From: an uncultured delta proteobacterium
Lineage (GTDB): Bacteria > RBG-13-61-14 > DRUE01
Assembly: GCA_903897985.1 (NCBI GenBank)
Contig: CAIUDS010000728.1
Coordinates: 1-34,849, forward strand
Length of the DNA stretch: 34,849 nucleotides
Reading direction: 5' to 3'
The position numbers and the translations under genes are program-made. Below are positions 15,791 to 24,137 of this stretch, one piece after another. Positions within the stretch are counted from its first letter, which is position 1. Every line of letters begins with the position of its first letter. The notes beneath the pieces are model-generated. The model made no database searches, had not been told where the DNA came from, and worked only from the letters and a program-made list of their open reading frames with translations.

Positions 15791-17155
15791 TTACTTGTTT
15801 CTTGCCCTGCTCCACTCAAAACCGATGGAATTGAGATTGGCTATCTTTTCAGGGGATAGACGATCCTTATGGATTCTTAGATTTGAAACCCAATGCCCAA
15901 ATTTCTTATTTTCTTTCCATCTAGCGGGCACATTACAATGGCCATACTTTTTCTTGAAACCTTTCAATCCTTGAAACATCTGGTTCCATCTTGTTTCAAT
16001 GGGATCCCAATCAAATCCGATTGAATCAAGCTTAGCTCGCTTTTCTGGCGGCAGACGATCCTTTTTCACCCTTTGGGTGACCACCCAGGTTCCTAATTCC
16101 TTCTTGCTTTCCCATCCACGAGGCACATTGCAATGGCCATTTTCTTTCTCAAAGGCTGCCAACTTTTCAAACATCTGATTCCATATAGTTTCAAGAGGAT
16201 CCCAGTCAAACCCAATTTCATTGAGCTTGGCAATTTTTGCATTTGGTAGGCGGTTTTTTTTGAATCTTTGATTATTAACCCATGTGCTTAATTGTTTATT
16301 TTCTTTACTTCCCCGAGGTACATTACAATGGCCATGCTTTTTATTGAAAGTCTTCAATTGTTCAAACATCTGGTTCCATTTTGATTCCTCGGGATCCCAA
16401 TCAAATCGAATGGAATTCAGCTTGCCAAGTCTTTTAGGTGATTGGCCATCCTTAGTATTTCTCTGCGTAACAACCCATTGCGCCAGCTGCCTATTTTCCC
16501 ATCCTCGTGGAACATTGCAATAGCCATGCTTCTTCTTAAAAGCTACCAACTGTTCAAACATATGATTCCAAATAGTTTCAAGAGGATCCCAGTCAAATCC
16601 TATGAAATCTAGCTTATATCGCCTTTCAGGTGAGAGGTTATCCTTGGTTCTTCTCTGTACGCAAACCCATTTACCCAGCTGCTTATTTTTACCCCATTTT
16701 TGTGAAACATTGCAATGGCCGTGCTTTTTATTGAAAGCTTCTATCTGTTCAAACATTTGGTTCCATGCGTTTTCATGGGGATCCCAATCAAATCCAATAG
16801 AATCAAGCTTGGCTATCTTTTCAGGTGACATGCCACGCTTTCTAGTTCTCTGCGTGCCTACCCATGACCCCAACTGCTTATTTCCCTTCCATTTGTCAGG
16901 CACATTACAATGTCCGTGCTCTGCCTTGAAATCTAGTAGCTGCTTAAACATCTTGTCCCATAGGTTTTCGTGAGGATCCCAGTCAAAACCAATCGAATCA
17001 AGCTTCAATACTTTTTCAGGTGATATGCGGTCTTTGTTGACTCTTTGCCAAGTGACCCATGTGCCAAACCGTCTATTTTCTTTGCACATGGCCGGCACAT
17101 TACAATGGCCATACTTTTGCTTGTAAACAACAAGTTGCTGGAACATGACTTCCCA
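15791..17155 (-). repeat. Seven tandem helicase-associated (HA) repeats inside the helicase gene
   Basis: The 3' third of the helicase gene encodes seven consecutive units of about 65 residues (about 195 bp). Each starts WxxMFxxL, followed by HGHCNVP, a WV-x2-QR segment, a PEK-x3-KL segment and IGFDWDP. The repetition is visible in the DNA as recurring ACATTACAATGGCCA-type words on the plus strand. The copies differ by many substitutions, so the array is old rather than freshly duplicated. Confidence 0.9.
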
Positions 17156-18877
17156 GGGTTGGAGTCGTTCGGAGATTCGATCAAAAAGTTCGCGGATTTC
17201 CTTGGTCTCGTCAGTGATATGGAAGCATGGCGCATACTCTTCCAAGCCCAGTTCTTTTCTTGCCCTGGCTTCCTGTTCCCTGGCCTCCTGCAAGTCCCTT
17301 AAAAAATCGTTGGCGCGAATATTCTGGAAGTTGTTGACGAAATCAAATATGATCGGGGTCTGGTCCACTCCTACCTGGATGCAGCGGCCGATTTGCTGGA
17401 AGAAAACAATGGGGCTTTCGGTTGGCCTAAGCAGGATGACCGCGCCCACATCCGGGATGTGAATGCCCTCGTTGAGCATATCAATGGCAAACATGAGATG
17501 GGCGGTATCTTTGGCCTTGGCATCCCGGAACTCCTGAAGGTTCTGGTCGTTGGCCTGATCCCCGGAGAGCAGGCGGTATTTTTGGCGTTTTTTGAAAATG
17601 CCGGCTTTTTGAAACCAGGATTCCACCACCCATTCCATCTGGTCCAGGTGCTCTTTGTCTTTGCAGAAGATGATGAACTTGTTGATCCTGGGGTTAAGGT
17701 GCTTTTTGAGAATTTCCGGGATGCCCTTGGTTTTTTCCCAGGCAATCTTTGATTGCCTGATCTGGGCCTCGATCTGCTTCTTCTCGGCTGCCGGTTTGCT
17801 GCTGTCTTCAAGCTTTTCCTGCAAATCCTTGATTTCTTCATCAAGGGTATAGAGCGCGGCCACATAGTTTGGGGCCGGGAGGATTCTCCTGATGATGGCC
17901 TGGGCCAGTGATAAATCCTCGGCAACCGTTCCGCCGAAAAGTTCATCGCTCATATCCCGGCTTTCATCCAGCCAGCGGATAGGTGTTGCCGTGGTTCCGA
18001 ACACAAAGGCCTTGCTATGTGCCTTTAGGATGCGATCCACGCCTTTGCCCCATTCTTCCGCGCCGCAACGGTGGAACTCGTCCAGCACGATCAATTTGGG
18101 CGCGAGCTTTTTGATTTCTGTTTTTGTGAGATGGATTCCTTTGGCATAGGTCATGAATTTGGTTGACTGGTTTGCCCAGGGGACTCTGCGCTGCTGCTGT
18201 TGGAGAATATATTTTTGAGGAGCCATTACGAGTTTCTTGTCCGCCAGAAAATCCGCCATGACTTTGGCGATCAGGTAGCTTTTTCCGGTGCCGGTGGCCT
18301 GGACCACGGCCACCTGCCTGCTGTCCATCCGGAGTTCGTTCACTCGCTGGTAGGTGGTTTCGTTATGCGCATAAAGGTCAATTTGCGGTTCGGTTAATTT
18401 TTCGGGGTCGTATTTTGCGATCAGGCCATCTAGATGGCCCCCGTCTTTTAACGACAGGTTGAACCGGCTTAGTTTTTGAGCTTCTTTGACGAATCCATTC
18501 AAGGCCACGAGCCGGAATTGCTGGCAGTCGTATTGCTTGGCTGATTGCTCCTCGAACTTAATCAGTTCGATTTTGGTCTGGTCAAAGGTCAGGGGCTTGG
18601 AGTGGTTCTTGGCCTGGATGATGTAGCTGGCTTTGGTCGGGGTCTTGGGATGATACAACAGGATGTCCGCGCCTTGGTCGCCGCGGCCTCCCTTGGTTTC
18701 CACCAGCCAGCCGTTGCCGTGATAAAGTTCGGCCAGGAATAATTCAAACGCCCGGCCCTTTTCCTTTTCCGGCAACTCGTTGAGTTGGCTTTTAATGGCC
18801 GCTGCATTCCGGCTTTTCAGTAGATCCAGCAGTTTATCGTCTCTCATGATTTTATCTTGCTCAAATTCTATTGCCAT
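15791..18877 (-). CDS. Mrr-type nuclease/SF2 helicase with seven HA repeats
   Basis: A 1028-residue multidomain protein. Residues 35-135 are an Mrr-like PD-(D/E)xK nuclease: E45, D71 in GDQGADILL and QAK at 88-90. Residues 180-530 are a superfamily 2 helicase: Walker A ATGTGKS (194-200), a DEFH box (266-269), TTATP (295-299) and motif VI QQIGRCIQ (494-501), where the usual final Arg is Gln. Residues 575-1028 are seven helicase-associated repeats, thought to bind nucleic acid. The layout resembles restriction-type DNA translocases. No methyltransferase is seen nearby, so it is not a classic restriction-modification pair. The first ATG (18877) has a weak ribosome binding site; an in-frame ATG at 18847 is possible. 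The cyclase-like gene follows. Confidence 0.9.
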   Translation of the reverse strand: MAIEFEQDKIMRDDKLLDLLKSRNAAAIKSQLNELPEKEKGRAFELFLAELYHGNGWLVETKGGRGDQGADILLYHPKTPTKASYIIQAKNHSKPLTFDQTKIELIKFEEQSAKQYDCQQFRLVALNGFVKEAQKLSRFNLSLKDGGHLDGLIAKYDPEKLTEPQIDLYAHNETTYQRVNELRMDSRQVAVVQATGTGKSYLIAKVMADFLADKKLVMAPQKYILQQQQRRVPWANQSTKFMTYAKGIHLTKTEIKKLAPKLIVLDEFHRCGAEEWGKGVDRILKAHSKAFVFGTTATPIRWLDESRDMSDELFGGTVAEDLSLAQAIIRRILPAPNYVAALYTLDEEIKDLQEKLEDSSKPAAEKKQIEAQIRQSKIAWEKTKGIPEILKKHLNPRINKFIIFCKDKEHLDQMEWVVESWFQKAGIFKKRQKYRLLSGDQANDQNLQEFRDAKAKDTAHLMFAIDMLNEGIHIPDVGAVILLRPTESPIVFFQQIGRCIQVGVDQTPIIFDFVNNFQNIRANDFLRDLQEAREQEARARKELGLEEYAPCFHITDETKEIRELFDRISERLQPWEVMFQQLVVYKQKYGHCNVPAMCKENRRFGTWVTWQRVNKDRISPEKVLKLDSIGFDWDPHENLWDKMFKQLLDFKAEHGHCNVPDKWKGNKQLGSWVGTQRTRKRGMSPEKIAKLDSIGFDWDPHENAWNQMFEQIEAFNKKHGHCNVSQKWGKNKQLGKWVCVQRRTKDNLSPERRYKLDFIGFDWDPLETIWNHMFEQLVAFKKKHGYCNVPRGWENRQLAQWVVTQRNTKDGQSPKRLGKLNSIRFDWDPEESKWNQMFEQLKTFNKKHGHCNVPRGSKENKQLSTWVNNQRFKKNRLPNAKIAKLNEIGFDWDPLETIWNQMFEKLAAFEKENGHCNVPRGWESKKELGTWVVTQRVKKDRLPPEKRAKLDSIGFDWDPIETRWNQMFQGLKGFKKKYGHCNVPARWKENKKFGHWVSNLRIHKDRLSPEKIANLNSIGFEWSRARNK

Positions 18878-19070
18878 CCATTATTAAAAGTCAACTTGAT
18901 TTTAGCACAGGTTGATGACAGAAGCGGTCAATGGCGTGGAAGAAAGAAAGAATTGTATTCTCTGCGTTCTTTGCGCCTTTGCGGTAAAAGCAAAATCTGT
19001 GTTCATTCCTCCTTCGCTCGCCGTAGCGAGCTTCGGAGGACAGGCTGCGTAATCTGTGGATGAATCGGTC
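18878..19070. repeat. Gap with dispersed repeat fragments
   Basis: No gene. The 20-base word at 18912-18931 (GTTGATGACAGAAGCGGTCA) recurs exactly at 34358-34377. A CTGCGTTCTTTGCGCCTTTG stretch follows at about 18962-18981. An imperfect inverted repeat with loop CGTA (arms 19007-19021 and 19026-19040) contains the GAGCGAAGGAGGA family word on the minus strand. ATCTGTGGATGAAT (19052-19065) matches, in reverse, the words in the 14513-14625 repeats. Confidence 0.65.
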
Positions 19071-20243
19071 CTAAAAATTGAAGCGCCAATGCACATACAT
19101 GATCTGGATGGGGACGAGTTCGCGGTCGGAGTCGGAGTCGAGGTTGGGTTGTTGGAAATCAAGTTGGCGATAGTCGAGGCTGGCCTGAACGGAGGAGGAT
19201 ATTTTGTAAACGATGCCGGCCATCCACATGTCCGTGGAATCGTGATTGAATTTGGGGTCCTGATTGGGGTCGTAGAAATCGTAGCGGCCGATCAGATCGA
19301 ATTTATCATTCAAGGTTACCACCAGGTATCCGGCCCAGCCGCCATATTGGATGGTCCGGTCGGAGGTCAGCACCGCTTCCGGGCCTTCAATGATTTTGAG
19401 CGCATCCACTGCTCCAACCGGATATTTTCCCGGGTCCACAAACGGAAACGATGCTTCGGGCATGCCTTTCCACGCCAGAAAATATTCGCCGCCCAGTTTC
19501 ACCTTCCCGGCATTGAGCATGCCGCCCAGGGCCAGCACATCATCGCGCAAATCCATGCCTTCGCTTTGGTCGGTCTTGTGCGTCGAATAGGCCGCCGCCA
19601 CCGAGCCGTTGGTCCCGCCTTTATCGCCAAGATAGAGCGTGACCATGCCCATATATTCCTTGAACCGGTCCAGCTCGATCCCTTTCAGGCCCTCTCCGTT
19701 AAAGATCGCGGCCTGATACTGGAGATGGTCGTCGAGGGTCGAGCCCAGCATACTGAACCCGAAGTCCGAGATCGGGAAAAAACTCCAATAGCAAAACGCC
19801 CCGCGCTCGATCATGTAATAGGTCCAGACCTGCTCGTGGATATAGCTGTTCCAGGGATTGTATTGAAGGCCCATCCGGATTTTGAACTCCGGCGCGAACT
19901 TGTATTCCATGAACGCATAACGCAACGAAAAGCGATAAAGGCCATCCGCGTCCTGCAAGCTGTCTATGGTCACCTGGGTTTTCAGATTGTCATTCGGCTG
20001 GTATTTAAAATAGAGATATGTGCGGGTGATTCGGAAAGCGTTGAACCCGGTCTTGTCGTCGCGGACAAAATCAGCGGGGTCGTCCGGGTTTGGAATGATT
20101 GAATATCTGCCGCCCGGGTTCAGGTATTGCTCGAATTGGAAAAGCATATAGCCGTAAATATTTAATTTTTGCTCGGTCTGCGCGAAGCCCAAATGGGGAA
20201 TCAGCGCGGAAAGCAGAACCAGCCACAGAACTCCTCTTTTCAT
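19071..20243 (-). CDS. Outer-membrane porin-like beta-barrel protein
   Basis: A 390-residue exported protein. The signal peptide (MKRGVLWLVLLSALIPHLGFA) is cleaved before QTEQ. The mature sequence is a series of short amphipathic strands rich in aromatic residues (KLNIYGYMLFQFEQY, RTYLYFKYQ, YFLAWKG) and ends in Phe (HWRFNF), the classic outer-membrane C-terminus. It resembles phosphate-selective porin O/P-type or alginate-porin-like barrels; the substrate is unknown. Start choice: ATG at 20243 has GGAG 10 nt upstream; a TTG at 20264 in the same frame is less likely because it adds residues before the signal peptide. It is divergent from the efflux genes. Confidence 0.82.
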   Translation of the reverse strand: MKRGVLWLVLLSALIPHLGFAQTEQKLNIYGYMLFQFEQYLNPGGRYSIIPNPDDPADFVRDDKTGFNAFRITRTYLYFKYQPNDNLKTQVTIDSLQDADGLYRFSLRYAFMEYKFAPEFKIRMGLQYNPWNSYIHEQVWTYYMIERGAFCYWSFFPISDFGFSMLGSTLDDHLQYQAAIFNGEGLKGIELDRFKEYMGMVTLYLGDKGGTNGSVAAAYSTHKTDQSEGMDLRDDVLALGGMLNAGKVKLGGEYFLAWKGMPEASFPFVDPGKYPVGAVDALKIIEGPEAVLTSDRTIQYGGWAGYLVVTLNDKFDLIGRYDFYDPNQDPKFNHDSTDMWMAGIVYKISSSVQASLDYRQLDFQQPNLDSDSDRELVPIQIMYVHWRFNF

Positions 20244-20340
20244 AACCGGGCCACTCCTTGCCAAGCCAATATCCTTTGAACCCGAAACCTCGGCCGCGAA
20301 ACGGCTGGTAGCTTAGATTTAGAAAATGCGGTTGTCAAAG

Positions 20341-20384
20341 CAAATTGCCGCGGACTTTGATATTCCGGCAAATTTGAATAAACT
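20341..20384 (+). promoter_or_regulatory. Promoter and possible operator for the efflux pair
   Basis: TTGATA (20357-20362), 16-bp spacer, TAAACT (20379-20384) upstream of the adaptor gene. The inverted words TTGCCG (20345-20350) and CGGCAA (20366-20371) straddle the -35 box and could be a repressor site. Both calls are by eye. Confidence 0.35.
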
Positions 20385-20416
20385 ATAGAGAAGTTGTTGA
20401 ATCAGAGCAGTAAAAA

Positions 20417-21562
20417 ATGACTGAGCAAGCGCAAACGGAACCGAAAAATAACACGGCGCGCAAACGGATCACCGGCATCCTGGCCATCCTGGTTTTGATT
20501 GGGATCGCCTACGGCATCTATTGGCTGGCGGTGGTCCGGGGCACGGTCTATACGGACGACGCGCAGACCCAATCGCTGGTGGTCCCCTGCTCGAGCCGCG
20601 TGGGCGGCCGGGTGGAAGAGATTTTGGTCTGGGAAGGCCAGATGGTGAAGAAGGGCCAGGTGCTGGCGCGGCTGGACGACATGCCCTACCGGGCGCAGAA
20701 GGAGGAAGCCGAAGCCGGGATGGCCGCGGCCCAGGCCCAGCTCCAGTCTGCGATTTTGAATCTCCAGAAAGCGCGTTCGAGTTTGCCCAAGGAAATCGCA
20801 ATCGCGAGCGCGGATCGGCAGGCGGCCTCGACCAAGGCGGCTTTGCTGCTCAAGGAAAAAAATCATCTGGAGAATTTGCCGGGAGTGGCGACCAAGGATC
20901 AGCTTGACCAGGCGCGCACCAACTATGAAGTGGCCGCGAGCGGCTTGCAGGCTTCGCAACAGCGCCTGAATCTTCTGACTTCCCCCAACCCCCAACTCGG
21001 TTCCACCGTGAACCTGCCGCCCCGGTTGCTCGACATCGCCATGCTGCAGAACCAGGTCGAGACGGCCAAAGCCAACCTCGCCCTGGCCCAGGCCCGGCTG
21101 GACCTGGCCCAAGATAATTTTGACGAGATTACCGTGGCGGCTAAATTCGACGGCCAGATTTCGCGGCGCCATGTTGACCCGGGCCAGGTGGTCACGCCGG
21201 GCCAGCGCTTGTTCAGCATCAGCGTGCTCTCGCTGCCGTGGGTGGAGGCGAATTTCGAGGAAGGCGATATCTCCGGGATCAAGCCGGGCGGCAAGGCCTT
21301 CATCAAGGTTGACGCTTACAAGGGCCGCTCCTTCAACGGATATGTTGACAATATCGAGGGCGCGTCCATCTCCCGTTTCTCTTTGCTCCCCTCCGGGGCC
21401 AGCAGCGGCAATTTCATCAAGGTCACCCAGCGCGTGCCGGTGCGGGTGCTTTTCTCCGACCAGGATTTGCCTCCGCTTTACCCCGGCCTGAATGTCGAGG
21501 TCCGGGTGCGGGTGAGCGGCGGGAAGAGCGTGGCGAAACCGAAGCTCGCGCAAACCAAATAG
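20417..21562 (+). CDS. EmrA/HlyD-type membrane fusion protein of an efflux system
   Basis: A 381-residue periplasmic adaptor with one N-terminal transmembrane anchor (residues 19-40, GILAILVLIGIAYGIYWLA). YTDDAQTQSLVVPCSSRVGGRV is the standard EmrA/HlyD start of the lipoyl/barrel-sandwich region (core YTDDAQ). A Gln/Ala/Lys-rich coiled-coil hairpin runs from about 85 to 220. FDGQISRRHVDPGQVVTPGQ completes the lipoyl half, followed by beta-barrel strands. It should bridge the MFS pump encoded 7 nt downstream to an outer-membrane channel; no TolC-like gene is present in the window. Confidence 0.9.
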   Translation: MTEQAQTEPKNNTARKRITGILAILVLIGIAYGIYWLAVVRGTVYTDDAQTQSLVVPCSSRVGGRVEEILVWEGQMVKKGQVLARLDDMPYRAQKEEAEAGMAAAQAQLQSAILNLQKARSSLPKEIAIASADRQAASTKAALLLKEKNHLENLPGVATKDQLDQARTNYEVAASGLQASQQRLNLLTSPNPQLGSTVNLPPRLLDIAMLQNQVETAKANLALAQARLDLAQDNFDEITVAAKFDGQISRRHVDPGQVVTPGQRLFSISVLSLPWVEANFEEGDISGIKPGGKAFIKVDAYKGRSFNGYVDNIEGASISRFSLLPSGASSGNFIKVTQRVPVRVLFSDQDLPPLYPGLNVEVRVRVSGGKSVAKPKLAQTK

Positions 21563-21569
21563 ACTTTCG

Positions 21570-23121
21570 ATGGCGAATCCCCTGTCCCAGTCCTCCGCCC
21601 ATCCCAAGCCTTCCTGGAACCGCTGGGAAGTTCTGGCGGTGGTAATGACCGGGACCTTCATGGCCATCCTCGATTCGAGCATCGTCAATATCGCGCTTCC
21701 TCACATCATGACCTCGCTGGAGGTCAACCTCTCCCAAGTCCAATGGGTCCTGACCGCGTTCATGCTCGCGGCCGCGGTGGTGATGCCGCTCACCGGCTGG
21801 CTCGGGAACCGGTTCGGGTACGGGAAACTATACCTGGCCGCGCTCGGGCTTTTCACCTTCGGGTCACTCCTTTGCGGGCTGGCCTGGAACATAGATTCGC
21901 TGATCACCTTCCGTGTGCTTCAGGCCCTGGGCGGCGGCATGATGCAGCCCGCGGGCATGGCCATGATCACCCAGGTGTTCGAGCCGCATGAGCGCGGACG
22001 GGCCATCGGCATCTGGGGGATCGGCGCCATGGTCGCTCCCACCATCGGCCCCACCGCCGGCGCCTATCTCACCGAATATTTCGAGTGGCGCTCGATCTTT
22101 ACCATCAACATCCCGGTCGGACTCATCCTGATCATCATCGGCGCCGGGGTCTTTTCCAAACAAGAGCACAAATTCAAGCCGCCCGCATTCGACTGGATGG
22201 GCTTCAGCGCGCTCGGGGTGTTCCTCGTTTGCCTCCTGCTCGGGCTGGACCGCGGGCAGGACCACGGCTGGACTTCAACCCTCATCCTGACCTATTTCGT
22301 GATGGCCGCGGTCGCCTTTGTTCTCTTCATCGTGATCGAGACCAGCACGCCGCACCCGGTAATCCCGCTCAGTATGTTCAAGATCCCCGACTTTACGGCC
22401 GGCCTGGTCCTGGCGGTGGCCCGCTCCACCGCCTTGTTCGGAGCGGTGTTCCTGCTCCCGGTGTTCCTGCAAAGGCTGATGGGGCTTTCCACCATCCAGA
22501 ACGGCATCATCATGATCCCGGGCGCCATCTCGGTCGCCTTCTTCATGCCCATCGCCGGCAGGCTCACCGATTCCTACGGCGCGCGCTGGCCCGCGGCCAT
22601 CGGCGTGATTTGCGCCTCGGCGTCCTTGTATTTTTACAGCACCCTGGATGTGGACTCGTCCCGCTGGGCCATCATCTACCCGCAAATCTTCCGCGGGGCC
22701 GGCATCGCCTTCATGCTCACCCCGGTCGCAACCGCGGCCCTGAACGCGGTCCACCCGCGCCAGGCCGGGATCGCTTCCGGACTGCTCAATGTCGGCCAGC
22801 AGGCCGGCGGGTCGTTCGGCATCGCACTCCTCTCCACCCCTGCTCGCCCGCCGGACCATCATGCACGCCGAACTCCTCGGCGCCGCTCCCGGACTCGCCT
22901 ATGCCGGCTCGCTGTTCAGCTCGGCCACCGGAATGGCCTCCAGCCCGGAAACCACCCAGGCCGCGGTATTGCTGGCCGTGAACAAGGCCGCCGCGGTCCG
23001 CGCCTATGACGATGTCTTCGCCATCGCCGCCCTCATCGTCATCTCCGGCGGCCTCCTCCCCGCGCTGTTTCTTTCCGCCACCCCGGCAAAACGCAAAACT
23101 GCCGAAGCACCCGCAGATTAG
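21570..23121 (+). CDS. EmrB/DHA2-type MFS efflux pump with a +1 frameshift
   Basis: A 14-helix drug:H+ antiporter-like protein that begins MANPLSQSS and shows MTGTFMAILDSSIVNIALP, LGNRFGYGKLYL (motif A) and a motif-C-like GPTAGAYL. The reading frame is normal up to GGSFGIALLST, then is disrupted. In the +1 frame the expected C-terminus continues (LLARRTIMHAE... to ATPAKRKTAEAPAD) to a stop at 23119-23121. Removing one C from the CCCC run at 22837-22840 restores a protein of 516 residues. Without correction the product runs out of frame and stops at 23009, losing the last helices. This may be a true mutation or an assembly error. It forms an efflux operon with the adaptor gene upstream. Confidence 0.85.
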
Positions 23122-23149
23122 CGCGCGTGAATATCTCCTGCCTCATCCG

Positions 23150-23179
23150 CCATAGCTCCGTATCCGGAGCGAAGGAGGA
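23150..23179 (+). repeat. Dispersed GAGCGAAGGAGGA-family repeat
   Basis: A short element with hairpin GCTCCG-TATC-CGGAGC (23155-23170) running into GAGCGAAGGAGGA (23167-23179). Related copies lie at 14766-14794 and, on the other strand, at 19007-19040. The 158-bp gap between the efflux gene and hepT holds nothing else recognisable. Confidence 0.6.
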
Positions 23180-23279
23180 TCAGCGCCACGCCCGCCAAAC
23201 GCAAACCCGCCCCTGCCCCAGAATAAGGCCTGCAAAATTGAAATTGACTTTGCTTGGCGTGGGAGTAAAATTGAAAACG

Positions 23280-23702
23280 ATGCAGGATATTCGATGGAAG
23301 CAGCGGTTTCAAAACTTCCTCAAGGCCTTTCAGACCCTTGAGGAGGCCGCGAGTTTGGCCGGCCAGCGGCCATTGACCAAACTCGAACAACAGGGCTTGA
23401 TCCAGAGCTTCGAATTCACCCATGAGCTGGCCTGGAATGTGCTCAAGGATTATCTCGAAAACAAGGGCATTTCCGGCCTGGTCGGATCAAAAGACGCCAC
23501 CCGCGAGGCCTTCAAGAACGGCCTGATCGAGGACGGCGAAGCCTGGATGAAAATGATCGAGACGCGCAATCAAACCTCGCATACCTACGACTCCGGAGTG
23601 GCGGACGCCGTGGCCAATGACATCCTGAGAAAATTCTATCCGGCCTGCAAGAGCATGAAGGATAAATTCTCCGCCTTCTATAACCAGGGAAACCCCGACT
23701 GA
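23280..23702 (+). CDS. hepT: HepT-type HEPN ribonuclease toxin (HI0074 family)
   Basis: A 140-residue all-helical protein of the nucleotidyltransferase substrate-binding (HI0074) family, now known as the HEPN toxin of HepT/MntA modules. The motif is R96-NQTS-H101-T-Y103, the RX4HXY signature. Arg and His form the RNase site and the Tyr is the residue AMPylated by the cognate antitoxin in characterised systems. LTKLEQQGLIQSFEFTHELAW is the usual family core (QSFEFTHELAW). I chose the ATG at 23280 because it gives the family's normal N-terminus; upstream sequence in this frame is repeat-derived. The stop TGA shares its A with the mntA start. Key residues are intact, so activity is plausible. 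Confidence 0.9.
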   Translation: MQDIRWKQRFQNFLKAFQTLEEAASLAGQRPLTKLEQQGLIQSFEFTHELAWNVLKDYLENKGISGLVGSKDATREAFKNGLIEDGEAWMKMIETRNQTSHTYDSGVADAVANDILRKFYPACKSMKDKFSAFYNQGNPD

Positions 23703-24028
23703 TGGAATACGGACTGCCCGATAGCGCCGTCGCCAAAATACGCGCGGCGCTCGCCCGCTTCCCGCAGGTGGAAAAAGCCATCCTCTATGGCTCCCGCGCC
23801 AAGGGCAGCTTCAAGACCGGCTCTGATATTGACCTCACGCTTTGCGGCAAAGAACTCAACCCGGACCTCCGCGCCGACATCGCTTCCGAACTCGATGACC
23901 TGCTCCTCCCCTACACCATTGACCTATCCCTCTTCGCCGAACTCAAGCACCCCGGTCTCCTCGACCACATCCGCCGCGTTGGTGTGCTCTTGTATCAACG
24001 AAACCCTGTCACAACGGAAAAGGGATGA
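23702..24028 (+). CDS. mntA: MntA-type nucleotidyltransferase antitoxin
   Basis: A 108-residue minimal nucleotidyltransferase. The motif is G30-S31 in LYGSRAKGSFKTGSDIDL, with metal-binding D42 and D44 and a third acidic residue at D74 (YTIDLS), all present. In characterised pairs MntA AMPylates the HepT toxin on tyrosine and silences it. The ATG at 23702 overlaps the hepT stop by one base, so the pair is translationally coupled with toxin first, the common order. The pair sits between a frameshifted efflux gene and a frameshifted DUF2971-like gene. Confidence 0.9.
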   Translation: MEYGLPDSAVAKIRAALARFPQVEKAILYGSRAKGSFKTGSDIDLTLCGKELNPDLRADIASELDDLLLPYTIDLSLFAELKHPGLLDHIRRVGVLLYQRNPVTTEKG

Positions 24029-24137
24029 TGGAAGTGAAGGATGGAATCCGGTGCCGGGAATCCATCCACCAAACCAAGCTCGCCGCATCAGACGAGTTGA
24101 AGGAGTCGTTTTCACACCGAAAATTCAGGAGGGAGTC

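Noticed and set aside
15791..17155. Periodic 195-bp DNA repeats as a non-coding tandem array
   Set aside because: The period is explained entirely by seven HA protein repeats in one continuous reading frame.
15791..18877. Type I or type III restriction enzyme subunit
   Set aside because: Although it has nuclease and helicase domains, there is no methyltransferase or specificity subunit nearby, and the N-terminal Mrr domain plus C-terminal HA repeats do not match HsdR or Res layouts.
20402..21688. Long minus-strand open frame opposite the adaptor gene
   Set aside because: Low-complexity Arg/Gly/Leu-rich product from the antisense of the HlyD-type gene; no ribosome binding site or recognisable domain.
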